Source: Burkholderia lata
GTDB taxonomy: Bacteria; Pseudomonadota; Gammaproteobacteria; Burkholderiales; Burkholderiaceae
DNA length: 64,000 nucleotides
Reading direction: 5' to 3'
Assembly: GCF_902499335.1 (NCBI RefSeq)
Contig: NZ_CABVQK010000012.1
Span: forward strand, 186,001 to 250,000
The translations under genes and the position numbers were made by a program. Shown piece after piece: positions 43,156-51,998 of this stretch. Each line of letters starts with the position of its first letter. The first letter of the stretch is position 1. The notes under the pieces were generated by a model. That model was not told the origin of the DNA. It did no database searches and was given only the letters and a program-made list of their open reading frames with translations.

Positions 43156-43309
43156 ACGGACGGGCGGCTGCTAAAAGCGGCGGTTTACACGTGCTTGAGG
43201 CCAAGTGCATGAACGATGCAACCGGCGAATCGTCCAGTGATTGCAAACACAGGGATGGCAGCGGGGCACCGGGCGATGGCGTTTATTGGGACCGAAACTG
43301 GAGACTTAC

Positions 43310-44452
43310 ATGAATATCAAGATGCAAAAGCTGTTGCCGATCACCGCGGCCGCGATGCTGTGCGCTGCAGCTGCGGGCAACGCAGCGGCCGATCAAGTCG
43401 TCAAGATCGGCCACGTCGCGCCCTTGACGGGCGGCATTGCACACCTGGGCAAGGACAACGAAAACGGTGCACGTCTCGCAGTCGAGGAGATCAACGCCAA
43501 GGGTCTCACGGTCGGCGGCCAGAAAATCACGCTGCAACTCGACCCGCAGGATGACGCGGCCGACCCGCGGCAGGCCACGCAGGTTGCGCAGAAGCTCGTC
43601 GACGACAAGGTCGTCGCGGTGGTCGGCCACCTGAACTCGGGCACGTCGATCCCGGCCTCGAAGATCTACAGCGATGCGGGCATCGTGCAGATCTCGCCGT
43701 CGGCGACCAACCCGGCCTACACGCAGCAGGGCTTCAAGACCACGTACCGCGTGGTGGCCACCGATGCGCAGCAGGGCCCGGCACTCGCGAACTACGCGCA
43801 CTCGAAGGGCATCAAGAGCGTGGCCGTGGTCGACGATTCGACCGCCTACGGCCAGGGTCTCGCGAACGAGTTCGAGAAGAAGGCCAAGGCGCTCGGCCTG
43901 AAGGTGGTGTCGCATGACGCGACGAACGACAAGGCGGTCGACTTCCGCGCGATTCTGACCAAGATCAAGGGCGAGAATCCGGACGCGATCATGTACGGCG
44001 GCATGGACGCCACCGGCGGCCCGTTCGCGAAACAGGCGAAGCAGCTGGGCCTGCGCGCGAAGATCTTCGCGGGCGACGGCGTGTGCACGGAAAAGCTGGC
44101 CGACCTGGCCGGCGACGCGACCGACAACGTGGTGTGCTCGGAAGCCGGTGCTTCGCTCGAGAAGATGTCGGGCGGCGCGGCGTTCAAGGCGAAGTACGAG
44201 AAGCGCTTCGGCCAGCCGATCCAGATCTACGCACCGTTCACGTATGACGCCGTGTACATCATCGTCGATGCGATGAAGCGCTCGAACTCGACGGATCCGG
44301 CGAAGATCCTCGCCGCGATGCCGGCGACGAACTACTCGGGCGTGATCGGCACGACGACCTTCGACTCGAAGGGCGACCTGCAGCACGGCGTGATCTCGCT
44401 GTACAACTACAAGAACGGCAAGAAGTCGCTGCTCGACGAAGTGAAGATGTAA
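43310..44452 (+). CDS. Branched-chain amino acid ABC transporter periplasmic binding protein
   Basis: 380 residues, type I periplasmic binding fold of the LivJ/LivK group. Signal peptide MNIKMQKLLPITAAAMLCAA with cleavage near NAAA-DQ. Core motifs: VVKIGHVAPLTGGIAHLGKD, NGARLAVEEINAKG, VVGHLNSGTSIPASKIY, PSATNPAYTQQGFKTTYR (ligand pocket). Start ATG 43310 after CTGGAGAC. No permease or ATPase genes follow; a strong terminator does, so it is an orphan binding protein using a transporter encoded elsewhere. Confidence 0.94.
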   Translation: MNIKMQKLLPITAAAMLCAAAAGNAAADQVVKIGHVAPLTGGIAHLGKDNENGARLAVEEINAKGLTVGGQKITLQLDPQDDAADPRQATQVAQKLVDDKVVAVVGHLNSGTSIPASKIYSDAGIVQISPSATNPAYTQQGFKTTYRVVATDAQQGPALANYAHSKGIKSVAVVDDSTAYGQGLANEFEKKAKALGLKVVSHDATNDKAVDFRAILTKIKGENPDAIMYGGMDATGGPFAKQAKQLGLRAKIFAGDGVCTEKLADLAGDATDNVVCSEAGASLEKMSGGAAFKAKYEKRFGQPIQIYAPFTYDAVYIIVDAMKRSNSTDPAKILAAMPATNYSGVIGTTTFDSKGDLQHGVISLYNYKNGKKSLLDEVKM

Positions 44453-44478
44453 CCAGACAAGCGGTCAACAGAAGGGGT

Positions 44479-44518
44479 GAAAGCGCGCATGCGGCAACGC
44501 ATGCGCGCTTTCTTTTTT
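44479..44518 (+). terminator. Strong intrinsic terminator
   Basis: Perfect 15-bp stem GAAAGCGCGCATGCG / CGCATGCGCGCTTTC with a GCAA tetraloop and seven T. Closes the binding-protein gene and insulates the convergent MFS gene. Confidence 0.95.
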
Positions 44519-44541
44519 TGGCCGGCGCCTGCCGCGCCCCG

Positions 44542-45771
44542 TCAGATCTTCAGCCGCGCGAGCACCTTCGGTGCGACGGCTGCGACGAGCGCCGCGCACA
44601 GCGCGACGACGGACAGCCCGATCGTCAGGTTCGAGGCTTGCGCGACGGCGCCGATCACGACCGGACCGAACAGCATGCCGAAATACGCGAGCCCGGCCAC
44701 GTGCGCGAGCCCTTCGGCCGCATGGATGCCTTTCACGCGCGCGGCGGCCGCGAACAGTACCGGCATCATGTTCGCGAGGCCGAGGCCCATCAGCGTGAAG
44801 CCGGTCAGCACCGTTGCCGAATACGGCAGCAGCAGCGCGCCGATCATCCCAGCACAGGCGAGCGACGCGCTCGCGAACACGAGCTGCGGCGCGCCGAAGC
44901 GGGCGCGCACGGCGTCGCCCGCGAAGCGCGCGATGGCCATCCCGCCCGAGAACGCCGCATAGGCGGCGCTGGCGAGCGCGGGGCTCGCCGCGACGACGTC
45001 GCGCATGTAGACCGTCGCCCAGTCGTACATTGCGCCTTCGGCGATCAGCGCGACGAGCGCGATGCCGCCGAGCATCCACAAGGCCGGCGAGCGCCAGCGG
45101 TTGCCGCCGCCGTGCGCGTGTTCGTGGTGCGGCACATGCGGCAGCACGGCCGGGCTGGCGACCACGAGCACCGTCGCGCTGGTCGCTGCCGCGAGCGCGA
45201 GATGCACGGCCGGCGCCATGCCGGCCGACAGCAGCGCGCCGCCGGCGGCCGCGCCTGCCATCCCGCCGATGCTGAACATGCCGTGCAGCGACGACATGAT
45301 CGGCCTGCCGATCGCGATTTCGACCGCGCTGGCCTCGGCGTTCATCGCGACGTCGAGCGTCGCCATCGAGAAGCCGAACAGCGCGAGCACGGCGAGCAGC
45401 ATCGCGTAGTCGGGCACGACGAGGATCAGCGCCGCGCAGGCCGACATCACGAGCCCGCCCGCCAGGCACGCGGTGCGCGAGCCGACGCGCGCAATCCAGC
45501 GCGCGATGGTCAGCATCGCGGCGATCGACCCGACGGCGACCGCGAACAGCGCGATCGACAGCAGCCCGGGGCTCAGCGCGAACTTGTCGCGCACGGTCGG
45601 CACGTGGACGCCCCACGACGCGAACATCATGCCGGCGACGAAGAACAGCGCCATCGACGCCACGCGCGCGCGCTGGCGGGCCGGTAGCGACAGCACGCGA
45701 TGCGCGTCGGGTGGCGCGGCGAACGGGGACGACGATTCGGGGGAGGAGGATTCGGACACGATAACGCTCAT
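44542..45771 (-). CDS. MFS transporter (YbjJ-like)
   Basis: 409-residue inner-membrane transporter with about 12 TM segments and a central His-rich cytoplasmic loop (HVPHHEHAHGGG) near residue 215. Start ATG 45771; a TTG one codon upstream is the alternative. FASWGVHVPTVRDKFALSPG after the first TM segment is typical of the YbjJ/inner-membrane subgroup, many members of which are putative sugar or drug exporters. The substrate is unknown. Divergent from the PPOX gene across 237 bp. Confidence 0.85.
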   Translation of the reverse strand: MSVIVSESSSPESSSPFAAPPDAHRVLSLPARQRARVASMALFFVAGMMFASWGVHVPTVRDKFALSPGLLSIALFAVAVGSIAAMLTIARWIARVGSRTACLAGGLVMSACAALILVVPDYAMLLAVLALFGFSMATLDVAMNAEASAVEIAIGRPIMSSLHGMFSIGGMAGAAAGGALLSAGMAPAVHLALAAATSATVLVVASPAVLPHVPHHEHAHGGGNRWRSPALWMLGGIALVALIAEGAMYDWATVYMRDVVAASPALASAAYAAFSGGMAIARFAGDAVRARFGAPQLVFASASLACAGMIGALLLPYSATVLTGFTLMGLGLANMMPVLFAAAARVKGIHAAEGLAHVAGLAYFGMLFGPVVIGAVAQASNLTIGLSVVALCAALVAAVAPKVLARLKI

Positions 45772-46008
45772 CAAAAGAAATGCACGGACGCACGCGGCGC
45801 CCGTCGGATCCGTCCGATTCTATCGAACCGCTTACGATCCTGCCGGGCGATGGCCGTTCGGCCGATGATCCGGCGATTACCCGGCGACCCGCGTTCGGCC
45901 GCATCGACTGCATAGGCCGTTCGACCGATACGCGGCGCACCGCGCCCGCGGGTAACATCGAAGCGCATGGCGTGCCCGGCACGCCGCCCTTCGACCGCAG
46001 GAGTCCTC

Positions 46009-46668
46009 TTGAACATCGATCCCGCTCTCGCCCTGCATCTGCTGCACCGCTGCGCGCTCGGCACGCTCGCCACCCATGCGCGCGATCCGCAGGGTTTCCC
46101 GTATCCGACGGTCGTCCCGTTTGCACCCGATGCAAGCCATCGTCCCGTGATCCTCGTCAGCGGCCTCGCGGAGCACACGCGCAATCTGGCCGCCGATCCG
46201 CGCGCGGGCTTCCTCGTCGTCGACGCGCCCGGCGGCGACGTGCTGAACGCCGAGCGCGCGACGCTGCTCGGCCGGTTCGTGTCGCTCGGCAGCGATCCGC
46301 ACGTCACCGCGCGCTACTGTCGGTATGAGCCGGACGCCGCGCGCTATCTCGCGCTCGGCGATTTCACGTTCTGGGCGCTCGACGTCGAGCGGCTGCGCTA
46401 TATCGGCGGCTTCGGGCGCATGGGCTGGGTCGACGGCACGCATCTCGATGCGCTGCCGCCGCTCGTGTTCGACGAGGAACAGGCGTTGTGGGACGCGTAC
46501 GATGCCGGCGCTGCGCGCCGCGACGGGCTCGAATTGCTCGGCGTCGATCGCCACGGCGCCGACTGGCGACATGACGGCCGCCGCGTGCGCACGCCGTTTG
46601 ATACGCCATTGGCCGATGCGGGCGCATTGCGCGAGCGGCTGATTGCGTGCGCACGGGATGTGACGTGA
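46009..46668 (+). CDS. Pyridoxamine 5'-phosphate oxidase-fold protein (HugZ-like)
   Basis: 219 residues. TTG start 46009 with GCAGGAG upstream; an ATG at 45967 in the same frame lacks a good site. The N-terminal FMN-binding split-barrel (LHRCALGTLATHARDPQGFP, VILVSGLAEHTRNLAADPRA) and C-terminal half (FWALDVERLRYIGGFGRMGW) match heme-utilisation/PPOX-type flavoproteins. Substrate unknown; no iron or heme transport genes adjoin. Confidence 0.78.
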   Translation: MNIDPALALHLLHRCALGTLATHARDPQGFPYPTVVPFAPDASHRPVILVSGLAEHTRNLAADPRAGFLVVDAPGGDVLNAERATLLGRFVSLGSDPHVTARYCRYEPDAARYLALGDFTFWALDVERLRYIGGFGRMGWVDGTHLDALPPLVFDEEQALWDAYDAGAARRDGLELLGVDRHGADWRHDGRRVRTPFDTPLADAGALRERLIACARDVT

Positions 46669-47034
46669 CGTCGCGGATACCGTCTTGTCCGCGCTTTGCC
46701 CGTTTAGCGAGCCGCGCCATCCGATTTTCGTAAAGCTGTCGTCCTATGAAAGCTTTGATTTTTCTGAATGCAGGGTAATTGCGTATGTTGATAGACCTAA
46801 TAGCCAATGGCTAATGTCCTAATCTCTGTGTAGGAACGTAAAAATTTGAGAAAAGGCCGCGACCGGTCAAAATGACACGAGTGAATTTCAATTCATCTCG
46901 GGATTTTCATGAATCTCGCTTCTATCAAATCTTTTTTGTGCTAATCTCTGCCTTCGAAAATCCGAGGCACATATATTTCAAGAATGGTGAGCTGGCTGCA
47001 GACCGGCGCCATTGGTCAGATAGAAAGGGAAACT
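46669..47034 (+). promoter_or_regulatory. AT-rich control region of the second H-NS gene
   Basis: 366 bp without a gene, far more AT-rich than the window average. It contains the palindrome TAGCCA-A-TGGCTA at 46801-46813 flanked by CCTAAT repeats. Likely carries the promoter and autoregulatory H-NS binding region. No clean -35/-10 chosen. Confidence 0.45.
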
Positions 47035-47328
47035 ATGTCTTCTTACAAGGACCTGCTGGCCCAGCGGGAGAAGCTGGAGAAGCAAATCGAAGAAGCGAAG
47101 TCGCGTGAATACGCTGAAGTGCTGAATGACGTGAAGCAGAAAATTGCCGACTACGGCTTTTCGCTCGCCGAACTCGGTCTCAGCCGCGCGAAGGCAGGTA
47201 AGGTTGGCCGTCCGCGTGCAGGCGTTGCCGCGAAATACCGCGATCCGGAAACGGGCGCGACGTGGTCGGGCCGCGGCAAGCCGCCGCGCTGGATCGCCGG
47301 CAAGAACCGCGAACAGTTTGCAATTTAA
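47035..47328 (+). CDS. H-NS family nucleoid-associated protein (second of two)
   Basis: 97 residues with an N-terminal coiled coil (SSYKDLLAQREKLEKQIEEA), a linker (KAGKVGRPRAG) and the DNA-binding motif RDPETGATWSGRGKPPRWI. Start ATG 47035 after GAAAGGGAAACT. It is roughly half identical to the H-NS protein at 10890 and most alike in the C-terminal motif; the oligomerisation helices differ, so hetero-oligomers are possible but not certain. Followed by its own terminator. Confidence 0.93.
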   Translation: MSSYKDLLAQREKLEKQIEEAKSREYAEVLNDVKQKIADYGFSLAELGLSRAKAGKVGRPRAGVAAKYRDPETGATWSGRGKPPRWIAGKNREQFAI

Positions 47329-47354
47329 GTGTTTGTTTAAGTTGCCTGCGCTTC

Positions 47355-47397
47355 AAAAGAGCCGCGTGTCCGTTAAGGAGCGCGGCTTTTTTGTTTT
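47355..47397 (+). terminator. Intrinsic terminator of second H-NS gene
   Basis: AAGAGCCGCG ... CGCGGCTTTTTTG with a 14-nt loop; the A-run before and T-run after make it bidirectional. Confidence 0.85.
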
Positions 47398-47569
47398 CAG
47401 CGGTCGCCATGCACATCGCGCTGTCATGAAAATGTAATAATCCGGTGTGAATGGAAATGCGACCCGTTCGCATAAGCGATTGATTTAAATAAGAAATTTG
47501 TGGGTATTGGCGGGGTTCGCGGGGCGCCCTTGATAGAATTGGGTATCGCACACCGATATCCAATATTTC

Positions 47570-48727
47570 ATGTCCACGTTTTCCGGCGACGCGCAGAGCG
47601 CAGATAAGCACGCGGTTGCACGCAAGAGCACGTTCGTCAGTATTGTGCTGAATGTCGTGCTTGCGACATTTCAGATCGTCGTCGGCACGATTGCGCATTC
47701 GCAGGCATTGATTGCTGACGGTGTGCATTCGATTTCCGATTTGATCTCGGATTTTGTCGTGCTGGTTGCGAATCGGCATAGCGGCGCATCGCCGGATGCC
47801 GACCACAATTACGGGCACAGCCGCTACGAGACCGTCGCATCGCTGTTTCTCGGCGCTATCCTGATTGCGGTCGGCGTCGGCATGCTCTGGCGGGCCGGCG
47901 ACCGTCTCGTTAATCTCGAAAACATTCCGGCGGTACATTTTTCCGCACTGATCGTCGCGCTGACGGTGCTCGTGTCGAAAGAGGCGCTATTTCGCTACAT
48001 GCTGCGCGAAGCGCGGCGCGTCCGCTCGGCGATGCTCGTCGCGAACGCCTGGCATGCGCGTTCGGATGCCGCCTCGTCGCTCGTCGTCGCGATCGGCATC
48101 GTCGGCAGCCTGGCCGGCGTGAAGCTGCTCGACCCGATCGCGGCGGCGATCGTCGGCTTCATGGTCGCGCGCATGGGCTGGACGTTCGGCTATGACGCGT
48201 TGCAGGACCTTTCCGATCGCGCGCTCGATACGACCGATACGGCCGAGATCCGCGCGCTGCTCGCGGCGACGCCCGGCGTGCGCGACGTGCACGACCTGCG
48301 CACGCGCAAGATGGGCGATGCCGCGCTCGTCGACGCGCACATCCTCGTCGACCCGAAAATCTCCGTCTCCGAAGGGCACTACATCGCCGAGACCGCGCGT
48401 GCGCGCGTGCTGACCGACCCGCGCGTACTCGACGCGCTGATCCACGTCGACCCCGAGAACGACGCGGCGCGCCGTCCGGCGCTCGCGCTGCCGCCGCGCG
48501 GCGAGATCGCGGCACGGCTCGAGGCCGCGCTCGCGCAGCGCGGGCTGCGTGCGGCGGCCATCAACCTGCATTACCTGAGTACGGGGCTCGAGATCGACGT
48601 GACGCTTGCCTGCGATCCGCACGACACCGATGCGGCGCTGGCCGGCCGTCTCGACGCCGACTCACTGAAGCGCGAGTTCGGCGCGCGCCGGATCGGCTTC
48701 ACGCGCACGATGCCCGGGCAGGGGTGA
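47570..48727 (+). CDS. Cation diffusion facilitator (divalent metal exporter)
   Basis: 385-residue inner-membrane metal/proton antiporter. Six TM helices; the intramembrane site is visible as paired motifs ADGVHSISDLISD (TM2) and NAWHARSDAASS (TM5), an HxxxD/HxxxD arrangement typical of Zn/Fe exporters such as FieF. The cytoplasmic ferredoxin-like domain (from about 210) is followed by an extra C-terminal segment of about 90 residues that looks like a second such domain, making it longer than FieF (300). Confidence 0.92.
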   Translation: MSTFSGDAQSADKHAVARKSTFVSIVLNVVLATFQIVVGTIAHSQALIADGVHSISDLISDFVVLVANRHSGASPDADHNYGHSRYETVASLFLGAILIAVGVGMLWRAGDRLVNLENIPAVHFSALIVALTVLVSKEALFRYMLREARRVRSAMLVANAWHARSDAASSLVVAIGIVGSLAGVKLLDPIAAAIVGFMVARMGWTFGYDALQDLSDRALDTTDTAEIRALLAATPGVRDVHDLRTRKMGDAALVDAHILVDPKISVSEGHYIAETARARVLTDPRVLDALIHVDPENDAARRPALALPPRGEIAARLEAALAQRGLRAAAINLHYLSTGLEIDVTLACDPHDTDAALAGRLDADSLKREFGARRIGFTRTMPGQG

Positions 48728-48774
48728 TCCGCGCGGGCACGCGCGACGGCAGACGGCCGGCGCGCGCCTCTCCG

Positions 48775-49245
48775 TTACAGCGGCAGTTGCGTGTCGAACT
48801 TGATCTCGCGCAGCACGACGCTCGTGCGCACCTGCGACACGGCAGGGATCTTGAAGATGCGTTCGTGCAGGAACACGTCGTAGGCCTTGATGTCCGGCGC
48901 GACGATCTTGAGGATGTAATCGGCTTCGCCGGTCGTGCTGTAGCACTCGGTGACTTCCGGGCAGGTCGAGATCTCGCGCTCGAACTGCTCGACGCCGCCT
49001 TCGTTGTGGCGGGTCAGGTGCACGTGCGCGAGCGCGCAGACGTGCAGGCCGAGCTTCTCGCGATCGAGCAGCGCCGTGTAGCGCTGGATCACGCCCGACT
49101 GTTCCATGTCCTTGATGCGGCGCCAGCACGGCGTGCTCGACAGGCCGACCTGGTCCGAGATTTCCTGGACCGAACGGCGCGCGTCGAGCTGCAACAGGCG
49201 AAGGATTTTTTGCGAAAAGGAATCGAGCGTCACCTGCGCCTCCAT
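48775..49245 (-). CDS. Lrp/AsnC family transcriptional regulator
   Basis: 156 residues. N-terminal helix-turn-helix (ILRLLQLDARRSVQEISDQV, GLSSTPCWRRIKDMEQSG) and C-terminal RAM domain (TECYSTTGEADYILKIVAPD) for ligand binding and oligomerisation. Start ATG 49245. The target gene is unknown; downstream of the exonuclease gene on the same strand with an 80-bp gap. Confidence 0.92.
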   Translation of the reverse strand: MEAQVTLDSFSQKILRLLQLDARRSVQEISDQVGLSSTPCWRRIKDMEQSGVIQRYTALLDREKLGLHVCALAHVHLTRHNEGGVEQFEREISTCPEVTECYSTTGEADYILKIVAPDIKAYDVFLHERIFKIPAVSQVRTSVVLREIKFDTQLPL

Positions 49246-49324
49246 GCGGCAGCTACAACACGCTGAATGTTAGAGGGCCGGGAAAAGAAAGGCAATCTGG
49301 CGTCGCGTTGCTGAGCGAGATTCG

Positions 49325-49984
49325 CTAATTTGCTCGCGGATCCGTGGGGATTTGTCCCGCCTCCGCGCCTTCCGACCGATCGGTGTCCGACACGGCGAGC
49401 CCCGCGAGCGCGGCCTGCTGGCGGCGCAGGTCGGCGAGCATGTTGCAGAACAGCGCACCTTGCTCGATCGCGTCGTCGAGTGCGACGTGCGTGTGCGGAT
49501 GGTCGTCGAACCAGTGCTTCGGGAAACGCGGCTTGATCGCCTTGCGGTACGGCAGGCCCGTCATCGCGAACGCGAGCGTCTTGATGTCGAGCGCCGACCA
49601 TGAGAACGGGCAGCGTCCGGCGAAGCGCATCATGTACCAGAACATGAACGTGAAGTCGAAGCCGGCCGGCATCGCGACGAACACCGGCTTGCCGGGCAGC
49701 GCCTCGACCCAGTCGACGTACGCGACGAGCGCCGCCTCGGGCGCCTGCAGATCCTTCCGGCACGCGGCCCATGCTTCGGGCTCGGTCTTCCACCACGCTT
49801 CCTGCACCGGGTGCGCCTGCGCGCCCGGCAGCGTTTCGAGGTTGGCGGAGAACGTCGCGATCAGCTGCTTGTCCTCGGTGTAGGCGGCCGACGCGAAGCT
49901 CAGCATCGAGTGCGGGCCGGGAATCGGGCCGTCGGCCTCGACATCGGTGCTGACGTAGATTTCCGGGATGGCGGTCTGGTTCAT
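49325..49984 (-). CDS. 3'-5' exonuclease-like protein (DEDD fold)
   Basis: 219-residue putative exonuclease. The DEDD motifs are seen as YVSTDVEADGPI (Exo I) and HVALDDAIEQGALF (Exo III, with His), with an Exo II-like FVAMPAGFDFTFMFWYM between. Start ATG 49984 overlaps the preceding metallo-hydrolase stop (ATGA), so the two are translationally coupled. Nucleic-acid substrate unknown. Confidence 0.78.
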   Translation of the reverse strand: MNQTAIPEIYVSTDVEADGPIPGPHSMLSFASAAYTEDKQLIATFSANLETLPGAQAHPVQEAWWKTEPEAWAACRKDLQAPEAALVAYVDWVEALPGKPVFVAMPAGFDFTFMFWYMMRFAGRCPFSWSALDIKTLAFAMTGLPYRKAIKPRFPKHWFDDHPHTHVALDDAIEQGALFCNMLADLRRQQAALAGLAVSDTDRSEGAEAGQIPTDPRAN

Positions 49985-50625
49985 CCGAATACCTTGTCGG
50001 ACACGAACGGGTTCGTGCGGCGCTCGTCGCCGAACGTCGACACCGGGCCGTGGCCCGGCACGAACGTCACGTCGTCGCCGAGCGGCCACAGCTTCTCCTT
50101 GATCGACCGGACGAGATCCTCGTGATTGCCGCGCGGAAAATCGGTACGGCCGATCGAACCGGCGAACAGCACGTCGCCGACGATCGCGACGCGATGCGTG
50201 CGGCTGAAGAACACGACGTGGCCGGGCGTGTGGCCCGGGCAGTGATAGACCTCGAGCGTCTCGTCGCCGAACTGTACGGTGTCGCCGTCGTTCAGCCAGT
50301 GGTCCGGCTCGAAGGTGTCGGCGGCCGGAAAGCCGAAGCGTTCGCTTTGCATCGGCAGCTTCTCGATCCAGAAGCGCTCCTCTTCCTGCGGCCCCTCGAT
50401 CGGCACGCCGTAGTGCGTCGCGAGCGTCTTCGCGCCCGCGCAGTGATCGATGTGCCCGTGCGTGAGCAGCACCTTCTCGACCTGCACGTTCTGTCGCGCG
50501 ACTTCCTGTTCGATCCGGTCGAGATCGCCGCCCGGATCGACGACGGCGGCGCGGCCCGTCTTCTCGCAGACGAGCAGCGAGCAGTTCTGCTGGAACGGCG
50601 TGACCGGAATGAGCGTGACTTTCAT
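49981..50625 (-). CDS. Metallo-beta-lactamase fold hydrolase (glyoxalase II-like)
   Basis: 214 residues. Zinc-binding motif THGHIDHCAGA, His in CPGHTPGHVVFF, Asp in IVGDVLFAGSIGRTD, final His in VPGHGPVST: the complete binuclear site of the hydroxyacylglutathione-hydrolase-like group. Start ATG 50625 (MKVTLIPVTPFQQNCSLLVC) with GCCTCC-complementary GGAGG-type upstream; the frame's longer N-terminal extension is not homologous. YcbL-type proteins have the same layout. Coupled to the exonuclease gene. Confidence 0.88.
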   Translation of the reverse strand: MKVTLIPVTPFQQNCSLLVCEKTGRAAVVDPGGDLDRIEQEVARQNVQVEKVLLTHGHIDHCAGAKTLATHYGVPIEGPQEEERFWIEKLPMQSERFGFPAADTFEPDHWLNDGDTVQFGDETLEVYHCPGHTPGHVVFFSRTHRVAIVGDVLFAGSIGRTDFPRGNHEDLVRSIKEKLWPLGDDVTFVPGHGPVSTFGDERRTNPFVSDKVFG

Positions 50626-50802
50626 GGAGGCACCGGCGGCTAAAAGGAGCGATTGTACCGGTCGCGCGGGCCGCTTGCCGGTCGCACGACGCGCGTCGCG
50701 ATGCGCGCCTCCGGGCATTCCCGGAGCATGCCGATTGTTACAGCCATAGTGAGAATCAATGGTCCGAAGGGGGTGCTTTTCGGGTCGACGTTTTGGTTTA
50801 TG

Positions 50803-51281
50803 TATAATGCGCCCCATTGAGCGTGAATTTCGCGCCATTCGCTGGTGTTTCGGCCCCGTTAAAAAGGGGCGTCGGAGGCACCGTCAAGCATCAGCCGCCG
50901 GGGAGTCCGGCGGTGTATCCAGCACCGAGTATTCGGTGCTCACGTCTTGTCCGGCCGGGTGCTGCGCGCCCGCCTGCGGCCCTGCTGCCGCGCCGCCGGA
51001 TGAGGCCTGTGCCGCCGTTCCTGTGAGTCGGTCGTTTCGACGCGCGCGAACGTGAAGCCATGTTCGATGGCGGCATGTGGGGTCTGGTCAGGCTGTTGGG
51101 GACAGGTTGCGCCAGACGTGAAAACTAATCAGGACGGTTGCGGCATAGACGAAAGCCGCGCCCATGCAAGCCGCCTGCTCGCATCCGAGCGGGGCGTGCA
51201 CGCATTTGCCGTCCGGGCCGCGTGTCTGCGTTGTGAAGCAGCGTTGTAAGGGAGCGGCCCGAACCAGAAGGCGACACGTCG
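50803..51281 (+). other. Hairpin-rich leader or small RNA upstream of rlpA
   Basis: Perfect -10 TATAAT at 50803-50808, then consecutive inverted repeats: GCCCC/GGGGC (50853-50870), CCGCCGG/CCGGCGG (50895-50913), AGCACCGA/TCGGTGCT (50921-50940), and further down GTCTGG/CCAGAC (51082-51117). No credible ORF lies in the 656 bp between 50626 and rlpA. It may be a long structured 5' UTR or a free RNA. It does not match any RNA class I can name. Confidence 0.45.
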
Positions 51282-51890
51282 ATGAATTTACGTTTTCCGA
51301 GTCGATTCGGGACCATTGCATTGTTTTTTGCGCTGACGGGCTGTGCGGTACCACCCAGCCAGACCACCGGTAGCGCGAACCAGAAGAACGCCGTCGACAA
51401 GACGGCCGCCGCCGCGAAGGCGGATAGCGACAAGCAGCTGAATTTTGATTCCGCGCTGGCATCGATGCCGGCTGCCGACAGCAAGGACGCGAAGAAGTCG
51501 TCGCTGGCGGACGCCGAGCCGATCGACGGCAAGGATGTGTCCGATTTCCGCCAGACGGGCCGCGCATCGTGGTACGGGCGGGATTTCCACGGCCGCCGCA
51601 CAGCGAACGGCGAGCGCTTCAACATGAACGCGCTCACCGCCGCGCACCGCACGCTGCCGCTGTCGTCGTACATCAAGGTGACGAATTCGTCGACCGGCAA
51701 GTGGGTCGTCGTGAAGGTCAACGATCGCGGGCCGTACAAGCGCGGCCGCGTGCTCGACCTGTCGTATGCGGCCGCGAAGCTGATCGGCCTCGTGCACGCC
51801 GGCACCGGCCGCGTGAAGATCGAAGGGCTGTCGCCGCAGGAAGCGCGTGAGGCGCGCGACGAAATGTTCGCGTCGATCTCGGCGAAGTAA
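51282..51890 (+). CDS. rlpA: Septal ring lytic transglycosylase RlpA-like lipoprotein
   Basis: 202-residue lipoprotein. Signal with lipobox ALTGC (Cys21), a Lys/Ala/Asp-rich linker, then the double-psi beta-barrel domain: GRASWYGRDFHGRRTANGER, LTAAHRTLP and VKVNDRGPYKRGRVLDLSY, which include the Glu, His and Asp expected at the active site. The C-terminal SPOR domain of E. coli RlpA is absent. Likely cleaves glycan at division septa. A terminator follows. Confidence 0.92.
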   Translation: MNLRFPSRFGTIALFFALTGCAVPPSQTTGSANQKNAVDKTAAAAKADSDKQLNFDSALASMPAADSKDAKKSSLADAEPIDGKDVSDFRQTGRASWYGRDFHGRRTANGERFNMNALTAAHRTLPLSSYIKVTNSSTGKWVVVKVNDRGPYKRGRVLDLSYAAAKLIGLVHAGTGRVKIEGLSPQEAREARDEMFASISAK

Positions 51891-51914
51891 CGCAGCGGAT
51901 CGACCGCTCATGCA

Positions 51915-51946
51915 AAAGGGCTGCCCGAGGGCAGCCCTTTGTCTTT
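51915..51946. terminator. Terminator between rlpA and rsmI
   Basis: AAAGGGCTGCCC / GGGCAGCCCTTT (12-bp stem), followed by GTCTTTCC on plus and TTTTGCA on minus; usable for both convergent genes. Confidence 0.8.
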
Positions 51947-51998
51947 CCTGCACTGCGCGACGCCGGCGCCGGTTTCCCGGTGCCGGCCGGCTCGCGCG

